Made by a program: the position numbers and the translations under genes. The notes under the pieces are model-generated. The model had not been told where the DNA came from and ran no database searches. It saw only the letters and a list, made by a program, of their open reading frames with translations. A DNA stretch of 64,000 bases from Lysobacter arvi (GTDB taxonomy: Bacteria > Pseudomonadota > Gammaproteobacteria > Xanthomonadales > Xanthomonadaceae): the NCBI GenBank assembly GCA_031216755.1, contig JARUHG010000003.1:62001-126000 (forward strand). Direction: 5' to 3'. This document shows, one piece after another, positions 17,393 through 26,190 of this stretch (its first letter is position 1; every line of letters starts with the position of its first letter).

Positions 17393-18123
17393 GCGGATCC
17401 TCCGGGACCGGGGACCGATTCGTCGGGGTGCAGCTCCCCATCGCGCATCACGTACACGCGATCGGCGTGCGCCGCGACGTCGGCATCGTGCGTGATCAGC
17501 ACGACCGTGTGGTCGTCGTCGCGCAGGCGCTTGAACAACGCCAGGATTTCCTCGCCCGTTCGGCTGTCGAGTGCGCCGGTGGGTTCGTCGGCGAGCAGGA
17601 TCGGCGGGCGGTTGATCAGCGCGCGCGCGATCGCCACGCGCTGCTGCTGGCCGCCCGACAACTCGCTGGGCTTGTGGCCGACGCGTTCGCCCAGGCCGAC
17701 GGACACCAGCGCCTCGCGGGCGCGTTCGATGCGCTCGTGCGGCGGCACGCGTGCGTAGCCGAGCGGCATGGCGACGTTGTCCAGCGCGCTCATGCGCGGC
17801 AGCAGGTTGAAACCCTGGAACACGAAGCCGATCTTGTCGCGGCGCAACGCGGCCAGTTCTTCGGCGTCGAGCGTGGAGACGTCCACGCCGTCGCATTCGT
17901 AGACGCCGGACGTGGGCGTGTCGAGGCAGCCGATGAGGTTCATCAGCGTCGACTTGCCCGAACCCGATGGCCCCATGATCGCGACGAACTCGCCGCGATC
18001 GATGCGCAGGTCGACGCCGCGCAGCGCCTGCACTTCGGCCTCGGTATGCGCCGCGTAGGTCTTGCTCAGCGCGCGGGTGAGGATCACCGGCACCGCGAGG
18101 GCGTCGCGCACGCTCGCGCTCAT
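17389..18123 (-). CDS. MacB/LolD-type ABC transporter ATP-binding protein
   Basis: A 244-residue ATPase that drives the neighbouring permease. Visible motifs are Walker A GPSGSGKSTLMNLIG, the Q-loop FVFQGFNLLPRMSALDNVAM, the signature LSGGQQQRVAIARALI, Walker B ILLADEPTGALDSRTG and the H-loop VVLITHDADVAAHADRV. The ATG at 18123 overlaps the stop of the adaptor gene upstream (ATGA), and its own stop overlaps the permease start. The three genes therefore form a tightly coupled adaptor-ATPase-permease operon, resembling MacAB or YknXYZ exporters. Confidence 0.94.
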   Translation of the reverse strand: MSASVRDALAVPVILTRALSKTYAAHTEAEVQALRGVDLRIDRGEFVAIMGPSGSGKSTLMNLIGCLDTPTSGVYECDGVDVSTLDAEELAALRRDKIGFVFQGFNLLPRMSALDNVAMPLGYARVPPHERIERAREALVSVGLGERVGHKPSELSGGQQQRVAIARALINRPPILLADEPTGALDSRTGEEILALFKRLRDDDHTVVLITHDADVAAHADRVYVMRDGELHPDESVPGPGGSA

Positions 18124-19679
18124 TCGCGTGCGGCCCGTTCGCCGGTCACGATCGCGTCGCCGGCCTTGAGGCCGCCGCCGGAGATTTCCGTGTCGGTGCC
18201 GTCGCTGGCGCCCAGGCGCACCATCACGCCCTGCGGCCGGCCGTCGACGAGCTTGTAGATCTGCACGCGCTTGGCGTTGACCAGGCCGGCGATCGCCGCA
18301 TCCCACTGCTTCTTCTGCGCGTCGTCGAGCGTGGCGCGGAAGGCGGCGAAATCCTCCTTGAAGCGATCGGTCATGCGCTGGCGCATCTGGCCCTGCATGC
18401 TGCCCGCGCCGGGGCCGCCGATCATCACCGCGCCGCCCGGACCGCCGCGACCACCGCCGCCGAACAGTCGATTGCCGCCGCCTCCCTGCTGCGACGCCTG
18501 CGCCTGACGCGCCGCCTGGCGCGCGCGCACCGCGTCGGCCGCCGCGTCGAACGCCGCCTGCTGGTTCGCGTTCAAGTTCATCGACGCCGCGGTACGGGAC
18601 AGATCGTCGAGCATGCCCGAGCCGCCGCGCGGGCCGCCGGCGCCAGGCGCGGCGGGCGTCGCGGACTGCGCATCGTCGGCGGGCTTGTAGCGCAGCGCGG
18701 CGTTGGAGACCTTCAGCACGCCGTCGCGCTTGCTTACTTCGATTTCGGCGTTGACGGTGAGGCCGGGCAGCAGCGTGCCGTCGCTGTTGTCGACGGTCAC
18801 GACGACCGGATAAGTCACCACGTTGTTGGTCGTGGTGGCCGACAGGCGCACCTGTTCGACGGTGCCGCGGAACTGGCGATCCGGGAACGCGTCGACGGTG
18901 AACGACACGTTCTGGCCCGTGCGGACCTGGCCGATGTCGGCTTCGTCCACCGCCAGTTCGATCTTCATCTTCGCCAGGTCCTCGGCGATGGTGAACAGCT
19001 CCGGCGCCTGCAGGCTCGCCGCCACGGTCTGGCCGGGCTCGATGCTGCGCGTGAGCACCACGCCGTCCACCGGCGAGCGGATGACGGTGCGTTCCAGGTT
19101 CACCTGCGTGGTCTGGGTGGACGCCGTCTGCTGGCGGATGGCGGCCTGCGCGGCGTTGACCTGCGCGCGCGCCTGGTCGAGCGCCGCCTTCGCCAGATCG
19201 ACATCGCTGCGGGCGACGAGCTGGCGCGCGCCGAGGTCGGCCTTGCGCCGGTAGTCGAGTTCGGCGTTGAGCAGCGTCGCCTGTGCCTGGCTCAGCGAGG
19301 CGCGCGCGCTCGCGATCTGCGCGTTGCCTTGGGCGATCTGCGCCTCATAGGTCTTCGGATCGATGCGCGCGATGACCTGGCCCTTCGCCACCTGGTCGTT
19401 GAAGTCGACCAGAACGTCGGTGACCTGACCGGAAATCTGGCTGCCCACCGTGACGGTGGAGATCGCGCTCAGCGTGCCCGTGGAGGAAATCGCCACGCGG
19501 ATGTCGCCGCGTTCGACCTGCACCGTGCGGAACGCGCCCTCGGCGGCATCGCCTCCGCGCTTGCGATAGACGTACACGCCGCCGGCGACGAGCGCGAGGA
19601 CCACGGCGGCAATGAGCCCGTGGCGGAGCCAGGGCGTGGGCTTGCGGGCATTGCGGGGCGACGGGCGGGCTGCGCTCAT
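18120..19679 (-). CDS. MacA-like periplasmic adaptor (membrane fusion protein) with an extra helical/Gly-rich insert
   Basis: This is the periplasmic adaptor of a tripartite exporter: an N-terminal anchor helix (HGLIAAVVLALVAGGVYVY), lipoyl half-motifs around GQVTDVLVDFNDQVAKGQVI and RSPVDGVVLTRSIEPGQTVA, a long alpha-hairpin (about 110-190), a beta-barrel (about 235-320) and a membrane-proximal end. At 519 residues it is some 130 longer than ordinary MacA proteins. The excess sits at about 335-470, between the barrel and the last strands. It contains Ala/Gln helices (MNLNANQQAAFDAAADAVRA), Gly-rich spacers, and a charged helix pair with LDDAQKKQWDAAIAGL. Its stop overlaps the ATPase start. 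Confidence 0.9.
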   Translation of the reverse strand: MSAARPSPRNARKPTPWLRHGLIAAVVLALVAGGVYVYRKRGGDAAEGAFRTVQVERGDIRVAISSTGTLSAISTVTVGSQISGQVTDVLVDFNDQVAKGQVIARIDPKTYEAQIAQGNAQIASARASLSQAQATLLNAELDYRRKADLGARQLVARSDVDLAKAALDQARAQVNAAQAAIRQQTASTQTTQVNLERTVIRSPVDGVVLTRSIEPGQTVAASLQAPELFTIAEDLAKMKIELAVDEADIGQVRTGQNVSFTVDAFPDRQFRGTVEQVRLSATTTNNVVTYPVVVTVDNSDGTLLPGLTVNAEIEVSKRDGVLKVSNAALRYKPADDAQSATPAAPGAGGPRGGSGMLDDLSRTAASMNLNANQQAAFDAAADAVRARQAARQAQASQQGGGGNRLFGGGGRGGPGGAVMIGGPGAGSMQGQMRQRMTDRFKEDFAAFRATLDDAQKKQWDAAIAGLVNAKRVQIYKLVDGRPQGVMVRLGASDGTDTEISGGGLKAGDAIVTGERAARE

Positions 19680-19866
19680 GGGGTTCGATCGAAGGGTTAT
19701 GCCGGCGCCAACGCGCCAGCGGCCTGTGCGTTGACAGCATCCGGATGGAATCGTTCAGCCGCGCATTCTCCCTCCTGCGTGCCAGCGAGGTCTGGAACGG
19801 GCGACGCAGCCAGACATGCTCAAGATCCGGCCGCCGCCACGGACCGCCCGTGAGCGGCAGGCACGC

Positions 19867-21144
19867 TCAACGCGTGAACCGGATCACCGCCGTCGTCCCC
19901 TGCCCCGGCGCGCTCGCCAGGCTGACCGGCCAGCCGAACCGTTCGCCGAGCCGCCGCACGATCGACAGCCCCATGCCCTTGCCGTCGGTGTCGGCGGTAT
20001 CGGCACGGAAGAACGGGTCGAACGCCTTGGCGAGGATTTCCGGCGACATGCCGATGCCGCTGTCGCGGATCACCACGCGATCGGGCATCAGGCGGACTTC
20101 GATCTCGCCCGATTCGGTAAAACGCGCCGCGTTGCCGAGCAGGTTGCCGACCATCACGCGCAACACGTGCGGCGGCGCGACCAGGCGCGGCGCGCCTTCG
20201 TCGTGCAGCGTGACGGTGACGGGCCGGTCGCCGAGCAGCGGACGGATGCGGTCGACCTCGGCGGTGACGATGTCGCGTACCTCGAACTCCTCGCTCTGCG
20301 GCGCCACGTCCGCCTCGCGCGCAAGGATCAGGAAGGCCTCGATCACCGCCTCCATGTCGCGTCCGGCCTGCTGGATGCGCGACAGCGAACGTCGCGTGCG
20401 CGAGCTGTTCTCCGTGTCGGCGAGCATCAGGTCGGTCGCCACCCGGATCACGGTGAGCGGCGTGCGCAGTTCATGGCTGGCGTCGCGGGTGAAGTTGCGC
20501 TCGCGCTGGACGAAGTCGCCGACGCGTTGCGACAGGCCGGTCAGCGCGCGCGACAGCTTGCGGACTTCGTCGCCGGCTTCGGGCGGCAGGTGCGCGGAGG
20601 CGATGGCGCTTGCGTCCGGATCGCGCGGGTCCCAGTGGGCCACCTGGTTCGCCAGCCAGCTCACGGGCGTGACCAGGCGCTTGGAGGTGCGGTAGGTCAT
20701 CCAGATCAGCACGCCGCTGGTGATCAGCGACAGCAGCAGCGACACCAGCCCGGTCAGCAGCACCGACTGGTCGGCGAGCCACGCCGAAAAGATGATGTAC
20801 AGCGTTCCCTCGGGGCGACGGTCGATGTAGACCAGCCGCCCGCTCTCGGGAAGGCGTTGCACGCCGCTGCCCGTCACCCCGCGAAGTTCCTCCGGAAGTG
20901 GCGCCTGCAGATTGCCGGGCACCACGAGGTAACTCGACATCGTCGAACTGGCCGGCAACCGGTGCGACGGGTCGTCGGCGTACGCCTGCCAGAACGCCTG
21001 CGCCTCCTGTTCGACGCGCTGTTCGACCACCTTCTGGCGCACGATCACCCCGGCGAGCAGGATGCCCACCGTGATCACGATGCTGCCGATCAACGCCTGC
21101 GTGATGAACGCGAGTTTGATCCTGCGCGGAAGTCCGTGCGCCAT
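19867..21144 (-). CDS. Two-component sensor histidine kinase
   Basis: The 425-residue membrane kinase has two transmembrane helices (about 13-35 and 126-150) around a short periplasmic domain of roughly 90 residues. A HAMP-like linker follows, then a HisKA domain with the phosphorylated histidine in FTRDASHELRTPLT (about residue 224). The HATPase domain shows NLLGNAARFT, RDSGIGMSPEIL and KGMGLSIVRRLGERFGWPV. The response regulator gene ends 10 bases upstream on the same strand, so the pair is an operon in the order regulator-kinase. The signal sensed cannot be told from the sequence. Confidence 0.92.
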   Translation of the reverse strand: MAHGLPRRIKLAFITQALIGSIVITVGILLAGVIVRQKVVEQRVEQEAQAFWQAYADDPSHRLPASSTMSSYLVVPGNLQAPLPEELRGVTGSGVQRLPESGRLVYIDRRPEGTLYIIFSAWLADQSVLLTGLVSLLLSLITSGVLIWMTYRTSKRLVTPVSWLANQVAHWDPRDPDASAIASAHLPPEAGDEVRKLSRALTGLSQRVGDFVQRERNFTRDASHELRTPLTVIRVATDLMLADTENSSRTRRSLSRIQQAGRDMEAVIEAFLILAREADVAPQSEEFEVRDIVTAEVDRIRPLLGDRPVTVTLHDEGAPRLVAPPHVLRVMVGNLLGNAARFTESGEIEVRLMPDRVVIRDSGIGMSPEILAKAFDPFFRADTADTDGKGMGLSIVRRLGERFGWPVSLASAPGQGTTAVIRFTR

Positions 21145-21154
21145 GGGCTCGACG

Positions 21155-21871
21155 TTACTCGGGCGGCTGCGAGATGTCGGCCACGCGATAGCCCGCGCTC
21201 TGCACCGTGTGCAGCAGCTGCTTGTCGAAGGGCTTGTCGATGGTCTTGCGCAGGTTGTACAGGTGGCTGCGCAGCGTGTCCGAATCCGGCAGGCCGTTGC
21301 CCCAGATCTCGCGCTCGATTTCCTGTCGGCTCACCACGCGCGGCGATTCGCGCATGAGGATCGTCAGCAGGCGCAGGCCGATCGGCGACAACTGCAGTTC
21401 GCTGCCGCCGCGCGTCACGCGCAGGCTCGCCGGATCGAGCACGAGATCGGCGACCTTCAACACTTCACCGCCCACCTGGCGGCGCTCGCGGCGGATCAAC
21501 GCGCGCAGGCGCGCTTCGAGCTCCTGGATCGCGAACGGCTTGGTGAGGTAATCGTCCGCGCCCGCGCCCAGGCCGGTGAGCTTCTCGTCGAGCGTGTCGC
21601 GCGCGGTGAGCATCAGCACGGGCGTCGACTTGCGTGCCTCCTCGCGCAGCTTCTTGCACAGCTCCACGCCGTCCATGCGCGGCAGCATCAGATCGAGCAC
21701 GATGACGTCGTAGTTGTTTTCCGTCGCCAGTCGATAGCCGTCGAGGCCGTCGCTCGCGTAATCCACCTCGAACCCGCGGCCCTCGAGGTATTCACCGACC
21801 ATCTCGGAAATGTTGCGGTTGTCCTCGACGATGAGGACCAGGCCGCCATCTCGTGTTCCGGTACCCTGCAT
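21155..21871 (-). CDS. OmpR/PhoB-type response regulator
   Basis: The 238-residue product has an N-terminal receiver domain, with the acidic pair in LVLIVEDNRN, the phospho-acceptor Asp at about residue 60 in YDVIVLDLMLPRMDG, and the conserved K in DDYLTKPF. A winged-helix DNA-binding domain follows (LRVTRGGSELQLSPIGLRLL, SRQEIEREIW, LRSHLYNLRKTIDKPF, TVQSAGYRV). The ATG at 21871 follows a GGAGGTTTGC ribosome site and is preferred over an upstream extension. It pairs with the kinase just downstream. The MacAB-like exporter lies further downstream after a 187-base gap and could be a target, but nothing in the sequence proves it. Confidence 0.93.
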   Translation of the reverse strand: MQGTGTRDGGLVLIVEDNRNISEMVGEYLEGRGFEVDYASDGLDGYRLATENNYDVIVLDLMLPRMDGVELCKKLREEARKSTPVLMLTARDTLDEKLTGLGAGADDYLTKPFAIQELEARLRALIRRERRQVGGEVLKVADLVLDPASLRVTRGGSELQLSPIGLRLLTILMRESPRVVSRQEIEREIWGNGLPDSDTLRSHLYNLRKTIDKPFDKQLLHTVQSAGYRVADISQPPE

Positions 21872-22066
21872 GCAAACCTCCCGACGCTTCAGCTTTGTGA
21901 AGGCTGCCGGGCCGCGGGTGGAGGGACCGTGAAGGCCACCACGAAACCTGAACAAACCGGCAGATCGTTCCCCCTCCGGAACGCGGTCCCGGCGCCCCGC
22001 CGTAGTGCCCTGCCTACACGACCCGGGAGTATGTCATGGGCCTTCCGCGAGGAAACGGATGCCGTT

Positions 22067-22411
22067 TCAGTTTCCGCGGAAGATGAAATACACCGCGCCC
22101 AACACGCACAAGCCGGCCCATACATAGTCGAGCTTGAACGGCTCCTTCATGTAGTACACGGCGAAGGGCACGAACACGCTGAGCGTGATGGCTTCCTGCA
22201 GGATTTTCAGCTGGCCGAGCGACATGACGTTGTAACCGATGCGGTTCGCCGGCACCTGCAGCATGTACTCGAAGAACGCGATTCCCCAGCTGGCCAGTGC
22301 CGCCACGAACCAGGGCTTGCCACTCAGGTCGCGCAGGTGGGCGTACCAGGCGAACGTCATGAAAACGTTGCTCAGCGAGAGAAGCAGCACCGTCAGTCCA
22401 ATTTGTCGCAT
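22067..22411 (-). CDS. DUF486 (DMT-like) small membrane protein
   Basis: A 114-residue protein with four transmembrane helices, beginning MRQIGLTVLLLSLSNVFMTF and containing WYAHL, the conserved FFEYMLQVPANRIGY, and LKILQEAITLSVFVPFAVYY. These match the DUF486 family, distantly related to small drug/metabolite transporters; its function is unknown. The ATG at 22411 gives the normal family length (about 112). A frame extended to 22585 adds a basic low-complexity stretch and is rejected. The 195 bases between this gene and the response regulator hold nothing I recognise. Confidence 0.87.
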   Translation of the reverse strand: MRQIGLTVLLLSLSNVFMTFAWYAHLRDLSGKPWFVAALASWGIAFFEYMLQVPANRIGYNVMSLGQLKILQEAITLSVFVPFAVYYMKEPFKLDYVWAGLCVLGAVYFIFRGN

Positions 22412-22669
22412 ACCGGCTCCGGATCCAGTGAAAGCGCGAGATCGTTGCGTGCCATTGCGCAACCTCGCGCGCTGAATCATAGCGGCGCAGCCGCCGCCCC
22501 TGAGAGCCGGCAGCGCACGCGCGTCGCCGAATGGGCGGCTCGCGGGGCGCTTGGATCGGCGCCGATCCGTCGCGCTACGCCGCAACGCGCGAAACGCCCA
22601 AACGGCGCGGCCATCTGAGCGCTGCCCCGCGCGTCCGGAAGCGAGCCTCGCCCGCCGAACCCGGCTGGC

Positions 22670-22903
22670 CTATCCGCTACAACCTCCGCAGCACACCGAG
22701 GGCACACGCGCGATGTCCGGCACGTCGACCGCGCATCCTGCGCGTCGCAAGGCCTGCAGCAGGGTGTCGACGTCGAACGCGCCGGCGACGCGGAGGCCAT
22801 CGCCCCCTGCATCGACCATCGCGGCGGGATCCGCTTCGCGGAGGGAGTTGCCGATCCTTGCCAGATCGGCGGAACGAACGTCGCAGGCGACGGTGAATTC
22901 CAT
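22670..22903 (-). CDS. Small HMA-like protein with Cys-rich tail, last gene of the nirK run
   Basis: A 77-residue protein not assigned to a named family. It reads as a beta-alpha-beta-beta-alpha-beta (ferredoxin/heavy-metal-associated-like) fold: strand MEFTVACDV, helix DLARIGNSLREADPAA, strands, helix DVDTLLQALRRAG and strand CAVDV. It ends in a cysteine cluster, VCCGGCSG. The usual HMA metal loop (GMxCxxC) is missing, although one cysteine sits near that place (VACDV); the tail would be the metal site instead. GGAGAA precedes the ATG at 22903, preferred over GTG 22915. It lies 109 bases after azurin in the nitrite-reductase run, suggesting a role in copper handling (inference). Compare the protein at 28393. 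Confidence 0.68.
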   Translation of the reverse strand: MEFTVACDVRSADLARIGNSLREADPAAMVDAGGDGLRVAGAFDVDTLLQALRRAGCAVDVPDIARVPSVCCGGCSG

Positions 22904-23012
22904 GGGGTTCTCCACGTTTCGCAGACGGAATCGCCGCGGCCCCTGCGCGAAACGGCGGCTGCGGCGAATGCGTCGAAGGGAGGGCCGCCGCCATCGCGGC
23001 GGCCCGATGCAA

Positions 23013-23471
23013 TCATTTGGTGACGATCAGCTTGCCCTTCATCAGCATCGAATGGCCCGGGAAGCTGCAGAAGAAGGTGTAGTCGCCGCCGGCGGTCAGC
23101 TTCTTGCCGGGGAACGTTACCTTGGTCTTCTGCCCGCCGCCGACCAGCGTAGTCGTCGCGATCACGCGCGGATCGGCCTTGTTGACGTAGTTGCCGGACA
23201 CGCCCGCCTTGATGCCCTCGCGGGCGACGGCGTCCATGTCCTTCGTGGCGGTCACGACGACGTTGTGGCCCATGGCGGCGACCGGCATCTTGCCGGTATG
23301 CGTGAGTTCGATCGTGATGGTGGGGCACGACGCGGAGACGGTGGCTTCCTTGAGATCGAACTTCATCGCATCGTCGCCCTTGAGCGACACGGTGCAGTTG
23401 CCTGCGGCCTGGGCGAAGCCCGCGGCAGCCATCAAGCCGGCGAACACGAGGGAGCGGGTGACGAACTTCAT
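23013..23471 (-). CDS. azu: Azurin (blue copper electron carrier)
   Basis: Azurin is a periplasmic type 1 copper protein that passes electrons to copper nitrite reductase and other acceptors. The 152-residue precursor has a signal peptide (MKFVTRSLVFAGLMAAAGFA, cleavage near AQA-A), then the mature start NCTVSLKGDDAMKFD. The copper ligands are visible: His in MGHNVVV, then Cys, His and Met in FFCSFPGHSMLMKG; GHNVV and FCSFPGHS are diagnostic. The ATG at 23471 starts the signal peptide. It lies 40 bases after the sco-like gene in the nirK run, so it is the likely electron donor to this NirK. Confidence 0.95.
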   Translation of the reverse strand: MKFVTRSLVFAGLMAAAGFAQAAGNCTVSLKGDDAMKFDLKEATVSASCPTITIELTHTGKMPVAAMGHNVVVTATKDMDAVAREGIKAGVSGNYVNKADPRVIATTTLVGGGQKTKVTFPGKKLTAGGDYTFFCSFPGHSMLMKGKLIVTK

Positions 23472-23511
23472 GGTGACTCCTTTGGGCGGAAACATGCGGA
23501 TGGAAATGGAA

Positions 23512-24111
23512 TCAATCCGTCGCGAGGGTGGCATCGGACAGGTGCTCGCGAACGCGGGACACGAAGCCGGGGTCCGGCTGCAGCCCCGCTACTTCGCTGC
23601 GCGCGACGATGCGGCCGTCGCGATCGAGCAGGATCAGGACGCTGGTGTGGTTGAAGCTTCCGTCCGGTTGCGCGCGATAGCGAATGCCGAGCGCTGCCGC
23701 GAGCGTGCGGACGTCGTTGTCTTCGGGGCGAAGCAGCCGCCAGTGGGCGGTGTCGAGCCGATGCATCTGCGCGACTTCCCGCAACGCCGCGGGCGTGTCG
23801 CGCGCCGGATCGATGCTGATCATCGCGAACGCGAGCGCGTCGCGCTGCTCCGGCGGCAACCGGCCTTGCAACGCCTTTCCGCTGGCGATGATCAGCGGAC
23901 ACATGAGGTGGCAATTCGCGTAGAACATCGACACGATCGTCGGCCTGCCTCGCAGGGACGACCACACGACGGCTTGCCCGGCCTGATCCTCGGCTCGCGC
24001 GTCCACCTGGTAGACGGAATCGCCAGGAAGCGGAACGCCATCGGCCATCGCGGGAAGCACCGCGACGCACGACAGCGCGATGAGACACAACGCCAGCACG
24101 AGTTTTTTCAT
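23512..24111 (-). CDS. SCO1/SenC-type copper chaperone
   Basis: The 199-residue exported protein (signal MKKLVLALCLIALSCVAVLP, ending near AMA-D) has a thioredoxin-like SCO fold. It carries the copper-binding motif CHLMC in FYANCHLMCPL (Cys67, Cys71) and the distal ligand His155 in FNHTSVLILLD. SCO proteins deliver copper to the CuA site of oxidases and, in denitrifiers, are found beside copper reductase genes. Here it probably helps load NirK or azurin (inference from position). The ATG overlaps the stop of the nirV-like gene (ATGA). Confidence 0.92.
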   Translation of the reverse strand: MKKLVLALCLIALSCVAVLPAMADGVPLPGDSVYQVDARAEDQAGQAVVWSSLRGRPTIVSMFYANCHLMCPLIIASGKALQGRLPPEQRDALAFAMISIDPARDTPAALREVAQMHRLDTAHWRLLRPEDNDVRTLAAALGIRYRAQPDGSFNHTSVLILLDRDGRIVARSEVAGLQPDPGFVSRVREHLSDATLATD

Positions 24112-24881
24112 GGTGAAGTCCGTGCACAACGGAAGCCCAGGTTGCCGAGCGTGCTGCGCGGCTCCATCGCCGACAGCAGCGCCACGCGCTTGAGGACGGC
24201 GTAATCGTCGCGATTGGCGAACGACAGCCCCGTCGCGCCGCAGAACTGCAGGCGATCGCCGTCGTCCGATGCGCGCTTGTCGGCATCGCCCAGCAACGTG
24301 GCGTAGTCGCCGACCCATTCCCAGACCGCGCCGTGCATGCCCGACACGCCGTACGCGTTCGGGGCGGCGCCCGATCGCGCGTCCATCGCGCGGCGCGTTC
24401 CGTCGTCGAAGGTGTGTGCGCGCCACGCGGGATCGTCGCGCGCATCCAGGCGGCTCGCGTCGGCGGCCGCCACGTACTCCCACTCGGCCCAGTCCGGCAG
24501 CCGCGCGTCGATGGACTTGCAATAGGCGTCGGCGGCGAACCAGCTCACGTGCGTCACGGGCGCTTCCTTGTCGATCGAATCGCCCGCGTCATCGGCATCG
24601 CTCCAGTTCGCCAGATACCCCGAATCCACCAGCAGCGCAGGCGCGTCTCCACGCCGCCACTGCGGGTGCGCGCGCACGAACGCCTCGAACTCGCTCACCG
24701 TCACCGCTCGGGCCGACAGCGCGAAGGCGGCGACGCGGCGGTTGCCGTCGTCGCCTTCGTAACGCACGGTCGAACGGTACTCGCCGGCGGGAATCGCGAC
24801 GAAGTCCGCCTGCGCTGCCGGCAATGTCGCCAGCAGCGCGCCGCCGAACAGCAGCGAAGCGAGAGTCGAAGTGGCGAACAT
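24108..24881 (-). CDS. nirV: NirV-like protein, FGE/sulfatase-modifying-factor fold, exported
   Basis: The 257-residue protein has a signal peptide (MFATSTLASLLFGGALLATL, cleavage near AQA-D). A formylglycine-generating-enzyme-type domain follows: FVAIPAGEYRS, AVTVSEFEAFV, APVTHVSWFAADAYCKSIDA, RLPDWAEWEYVA, GVSGMHGAVWEWVGDY and the closing LGNLGFRCA. Genes of this kind next to nirK are called nirV (for example Rhodobacter); their function is unresolved. The catalytic GGSW-type segment of true formylglycine-generating enzymes is CGATGLSFA here, so formylglycine formation is unlikely. It starts 25 bases after nirK. Confidence 0.85.
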   Translation of the reverse strand: MFATSTLASLLFGGALLATLPAAQADFVAIPAGEYRSTVRYEGDDGNRRVAAFALSARAVTVSEFEAFVRAHPQWRRGDAPALLVDSGYLANWSDADDAGDSIDKEAPVTHVSWFAADAYCKSIDARLPDWAEWEYVAAADASRLDARDDPAWRAHTFDDGTRRAMDARSGAAPNAYGVSGMHGAVWEWVGDYATLLGDADKRASDDGDRLQFCGATGLSFANRDDYAVLKRVALLSAMEPRSTLGNLGFRCARTSP

Positions 24882-24906
24882 CGCGACCGCCCTCCTGCGC
24901 TCCGCC

Positions 24907-25968
24907 TCAGCGACCGCCCTGCGCCGGGGCGGGGTATTCCTCGTTGGCCTGCTGGCCGGTGTAGATCGACGGGTTCTTCTCGCCGTCCACCTTGAGGATG
25001 CCGAGCGTGCCCTTGTGGAACGTGCGGAAGATGCTGTGGTCGACCAGCACGAAGTTGCCCGGCACGTCCGCCTTGAACTCGACGATCGCCGAACCACCGG
25101 CGGGAACCAGCGTGGTCTGCACGTTCTCCTGGTACTTCGCGCCGCCTTCGGTGTAGACCTTGTCGAAGATCTCGCCGATGACGTGGAAGCTCGACACCAG
25201 GTTCGGGCCGCCGTTGCCGACGTACATGCGGATCGTCTCGCCCGCCTTCGCGGTCAGGGCGTTGTCGCCCGTGAGCGAACCCTCCGAACCGTTGAACACC
25301 ACGTAGGTCGGATGCTCGTCGATGGCCTTCTCCAGGCTGAAGGGTTGCAGCCCCGGCTCGCCATGCTTGCCTTCGGTGTAGAAGTCGCCCTGCATGACGT
25401 AGAACTCCTTGTCGACCTTCGGCAGCCCCTGCGGCGGTTCCACCAGGATCAGGCCGTACATGCCGTTGGCGATGTGCATGCCCACCGGCGGCATCGCGCA
25501 GTGGTAGACGTACAGGCCGGGGTTCATCGCCTTGAAGGTGAACTTGGTCTTGTGGCCGGGCAAGGTGAAGGTAGCTTCGGCGCCACCGCCCTGCCCCGTC
25601 ACCGCATGCAGGTCGATGTTGTGCGGCATGTGCGAGTCGTGCGCGTTCTTCAGCGTGAACTCCACCGTGTCGCCCTGGCGCACGCGGATGAAGCTTCCGG
25701 GCACCGTGCCGCCGAAAGTCCAGAAGTTGTACGTGACGCCATCGGCCAGGCGCATTTCCTTTTCGATCACTTCCAGGTCGACCTCGACCTTCGCCGGCGC
25801 GTTGCGCAACGTGGGCGGCGGCACCATCGGCGGTGCGGTCAGCACCGCCTTGAGGGTGCGTGTGGGCGCCTGTGCGTCGTCGTGGTTGGCGGCGACCGCG
25901 ACCGGTACGCCGAAACCGACCGCGCATGCCAGCGCGTACTGCAGCAGATTCCTTGTAGCGCGAACCAT
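24907..25968 (-). CDS. nirK: Copper-containing nitrite reductase NirK
   Basis: NirK reduces nitrite to nitric oxide in the periplasm as a homotrimer with one type 1 and one type 2 copper per subunit. The 353-residue precursor has a signal sequence ending near VAVAA. Two cupredoxin domains follow. Type 1 ligands are His116 (MPHNIDLH), Cys157, His165 and Met170 ([16 protein letters not shown]). Type 2 ligands are His121, His156 and His311 ([14 protein letters not shown]). The catalytic Asp119 and His262 (SSFHVIGE) are also present. All key residues are intact. ATG 25968 gives a proper signal peptide. An FNR/Dnr-type box lies 70 bases upstream of the start. It leads the run nirK, nirV, sco, azurin and the Cys-tail protein. 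Confidence 0.97.
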   Translation of the reverse strand: MVRATRNLLQYALACAVGFGVPVAVAANHDDAQAPTRTLKAVLTAPPMVPPPTLRNAPAKVEVDLEVIEKEMRLADGVTYNFWTFGGTVPGSFIRVRQGDTVEFTLKNAHDSHMPHNIDLHAVTGQGGGAEATFTLPGHKTKFTFKAMNPGLYVYHCAMPPVGMHIANGMYGLILVEPPQGLPKVDKEFYVMQGDFYTEGKHGEPGLQPFSLEKAIDEHPTYVVFNGSEGSLTGDNALTAKAGETIRMYVGNGGPNLVSSFHVIGEIFDKVYTEGGAKYQENVQTTLVPAGGSAIVEFKADVPGNFVLVDHSIFRTFHKGTLGILKVDGEKNPSIYTGQQANEEYPAPAQGGR

Positions 25969-26037
25969 GGGTGACTTGCCTTGCGAATGGCCTTGCAGCC
26001 GTTGGGCGCACAGTAGGTACGGCACCCGACGGACGCC

Positions 26038-26051
26038 TTGATGTAGGTCAA
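26038..26051 (-). promoter_or_regulatory. FNR/Dnr-type box upstream of nirK
   Basis: Read toward nirK the site is TTGACCTACATCAA, matching TTGAY-N4-RTCAA at every fixed base. Its centre is 76 bases from the nirK ATG. A TACTGT hexamer (26010-26015) lies about 32 bases downstream of the centre, the spacing expected of a class II FNR-activated promoter. Confidence 0.82.
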
Positions 26052-26087
26052 GCCGTTCGCAGGCCTGTTCATCGGCACTCGCGCGGT

Positions 26088-26101
26088 TTGATCCGGATCA
26101 T
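26088..26101 (+). promoter_or_regulatory. FNR/Dnr-type box upstream of the copper receptor gene
   Basis: TTGATCCGGATCAT, with a perfectly palindromic TGATCCGGATCA core; only the last base departs from TTGAT-N4-ATCAA. Its centre is about 97 bases before the receptor ATG at 26191, and 43 bases separate it from the nirK box, so the divergent promoters have separate sites. Confidence 0.75.
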
Positions 26102-26190
26102 TTCTGCGCCGTGCATGCGCGCGGAGACTTCGCTGCAACGCGCGGCCTGCGGGCGGGCCGCCCGCGAATCCTGAACCTCCGGGGACGTCC

